DNA of 8,652 nt from the NCBI GenBank assembly GCA_013041995.1, contig JABDRA010000293.1, forward strand, positions 1 to 8,652. Reading direction: 5' to 3'. Position 1 is the stretch's first letter, and every line of letters starts with the position of its first letter. The stretch comes from Anderseniella sp. GTDB lineage: Bacteria; Pseudomonadota; Alphaproteobacteria; Rhizobiales; Aestuariivirgaceae. A program made the position numbers and the translations under genes. Below the pieces are notes generated by a model that saw only the letters and a program-made list of their open reading frames with translations, was not told where the DNA came from and ran no database searches. Positions 7,869-8,652 of the stretch are shown in pieces.

Positions 7869-8168
7869 CTACTCCTGCTTCTTGTTGTTGCCATTGCCGT
7901 TATTCGCAAGGCCGAGCAATGCGGCAATTCTCGGATAGCGTTTCTTCAGCCAGGCCCCGTGTTTAACCTCGATGCGCCGCCGCCAGCGCCTGATGATACT
8001 GGAGTCTATGGACAGGATAAGCAGGCCGAGCGGCACCATCCAGAAGCCCAGTATGGGAAGAAAGCCCAGTATCCCGCCAATGACGAGACCGGCCCCCAAT
8101 AATCGGCGCGCCGTCGGACTACCGGGCACTTTCAGTGAATGATTACCTATGCGAACGCGTCTTGTCAT
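7869..8168 (-). CDS. Small two-helix inner-membrane protein, unknown function
   Basis: A 99-residue protein from ATG 8168. Residues about 26-60 are hydrophobic, forming one long or two short membrane segments joined at prolines (LLGAGLVIGGILGFLPILG, then FWMVPLGLLILSID). Next comes a strongly basic juxtamembrane stretch (IIRRWRRRIE) and a basic, Asn/Lys-rich tail, which predicts a cytoplasmic C-terminus. The pattern recalls small alphaproteobacterial membrane proteins and loosely the PGPGW family, but I do not recognise a defined function. An in-frame TTG at 8204 would add 12 residues; both starts lie downstream of the predicted promoter, and neither has a strong Shine-Dalgarno, so ATG 8168 was preferred on codon type. 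The stop is 3 bp before the acetyltransferase start. Confidence 0.72.
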   Translation of the reverse strand: MTRRVRIGNHSLKVPGSPTARRLLGAGLVIGGILGFLPILGFWMVPLGLLILSIDSSIIRRWRRRIEVKHGAWLKKRYPRIAALLGLANNGNGNNKKQE

Positions 8169-8230
8169 AGCGGGCCATCTAACCACGACACCACTGCGAT
8201 ACAAGGGCGTTGCTCACTGAATCGAAAGAG

Positions 8231-8259
8231 ATTTTAAACTTAGTCACACAATGTGGCAA
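8231..8259 (-). promoter_or_regulatory. Sigma70-type promoter for the membrane protein/acetyltransferase unit
   Basis: On the minus strand, TTGCCA (8254-8259) and TAAAAT (8231-8236) are separated by exactly 17 bp. Each box matches the consensus at 5 of 6 positions. Predicted transcription start is near 8224, giving a leader of about 55 nt to ATG 8168 or about 20 nt to TTG 8204. Confidence 0.65.
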
Positions 8260-8267
8260 ATTGGGCT

Positions 8268-8295
8268 TTAACACCGCGAAAGTGTCTGCTATAGG
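8268..8295 (+). promoter_or_regulatory. Promoter of tRNA-Asn
   Basis: TTAACA (8268-8273) and TATAGG (8290-8295, within GCTATAGG) are 16 bp apart, and the -10 box ends 11 bp before the mature tRNA. This would leave a leader of only a few nucleotides, as is usual for single tRNA genes. It lies back-to-back with the minus-strand promoter, with 8 bp between the two -35 boxes. Confidence 0.5.
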
Positions 8296-8306
8296 CAGGC
8301 CATCCT

Positions 8307-8381
8307 TCCTCGGTAGCTCAGTGGTAGAGCAATCGGCTGTTAACCGATCGGTCGGGGGTTCGAATCCCTCCCGGGGAGCCA
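8307..8381 (+). tRNA. tRNA-Asn (anticodon GTT), CCA encoded
   Basis: A full cloverleaf folds: acceptor TCCTCGG (8307-8313) pairs with CCGGGGA (8371-8377) with one G-T pair; D stem GCTC/GAGC (8316-8319, 8327-8330); anticodon stem ATCGG/CCGAT (8332-8336, 8344-8348) around loop CTGTTAA with anticodon GTT at 8339-8341; 5-nt variable loop; T stem GGGGG/CCCTC (8354-8358, 8366-8370) around TTCGAAT. The discriminator is G8378 and CCA is encoded at 8379-8381. GTT reads both Asn codons. The gene stands alone, with its own promoter and terminator. Confidence 0.97.
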
Positions 8382-8385
8382 GTTT

Positions 8386-8425
8386 AAAAAGGGGCCTGGT
8401 GGCCTAACGTCACCGGGCCCTTTTT
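8386..8425 (+). terminator. Rho-independent terminator of tRNA-Asn
   Basis: The arm AAAAAGGGGCCTGGTG (8386-8401) pairs with CACCGGGCCCTTTTT (8411-8425) with one bulged G and one G-T pair, around a loop of about 9 nt. The GC-rich core is followed by five T residues (8421-8425). It begins 5 nt after the tRNA CCA. The matching A-tract means it could also stop transcripts arriving from the right on the minus strand. Confidence 0.9.
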
Positions 8426-8652
8426 GTCTGGTGGATGAACAGTTGAAAATCCCCAACACAATCTTGCTGTTAGCTGTAAAGCAACGTTCAGACTGATCAG
8501 TGAAGCGTCACCGGTCGGCATAGCGAACTCGCACACGTCCGCGTTCAGATGAGCGCTCATGAAACTTCAGCTTTATCCCGGAACTCAAAGCGTTTTGCGA
8601 CTTTGCCGCTTACGGCTACTTCGCCGCGGTGAAATGAACCTCCACATTGTAG
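8426..8652. other. Mostly non-coding right-edge region; no confident gene
   Basis: This 227-bp stretch is less GC-rich than the genes to the left, and no convincing gene starts in it. It contains a perfect 12-bp palindrome, ATGAGCGCTCAT (8549-8560), and a 10-bp palindrome, ACTGATCAGT (8492-8501). On the minus strand a frame is open from the right edge to a TGA at 8557-8559 (31 codons). On the plus strand a codon-like stretch ends AAYGYFAAVK at a TGA near 8635 but has no start codon. Either could be the end or debris of a gene beyond the window. Confidence 0.4.

Noticed and set aside
8307..8381. tRNA-Asn as an attachment site for an integrated element
   Set aside because: No repeat of the tRNA 3' end and no integrase is seen in the 270 bp that follow; the window is too short to exclude an element further right.
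8210..8407. 65-residue plus-strand open frame
   Set aside because: It runs through the tRNA-Asn gene and its promoter, so it is not a protein gene.

Overview
The window is GC-rich, densely packed bacterial chromosome with strong third-position G/C bias, ATGA stop/start overlaps and a tRNA-Asn(GTT) with an encoded CCA. The protein families and codon style suggest an alphaproteobacterium, for example a Rhizobiales- or Rhodobacterales-like marine or soil organism. That assignment is an inference; there is no taxonomic marker beyond the tRNA.

Positions 2-6870 hold five plus-strand genes that read as one operon, with junctions of -4, -4, +6 and +10 bp. In order they are: the 3' part of a large FAD oxidoreductase fused to a GcvT-type folate domain (dimethylglycine/sarcosine dehydrogenase family, cut by the left edge); a zinc-less medium-chain dehydrogenase of the quinone oxidoreductase type; two tandem, diverged mandelate racemase/muconate lactonizing enzymes of the enolase superfamily; and a class III PLP aminotransferase resembling glutamate-1-semialdehyde aminomutase. 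Both enolase-superfamily proteins keep the two catalytic lysines and three metal ligands at nearly the same positions as 4-hydroxyproline betaine epimerase (HpbD) and cis-3-hydroxyproline dehydratase. The operon therefore looks like a catabolic route for an N-methylated amino acid or betaine. A plausible sequence is epimerisation or dehydration, oxidative N-demethylation with one-carbon capture on tetrahydrofolate, then redox and amino-group steps. The exact substrate cannot be read from the sequence, and no transporter, regulator or operon promoter lies in the window.

Positions 6872-7054 carry the C-terminal end of a TetR-family regulator with no N-terminal DNA-binding domain, which marks a rearrangement scar. 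It converges with a minus-strand two-gene unit: a small two-helix membrane protein (7869-8168) followed after 3 bp by an AAC(3)-family acetyltransferase (7047-7865). A near-consensus promoter (8231-8259) drives that unit.

Back-to-back with that promoter, a plus-strand promoter drives tRNA-Asn (8307-8381), which is followed by a strong intrinsic terminator (8386-8425). The last ~225 bp are mostly non-coding, with a perfect 12-bp palindrome and short open stretches at the right edge.
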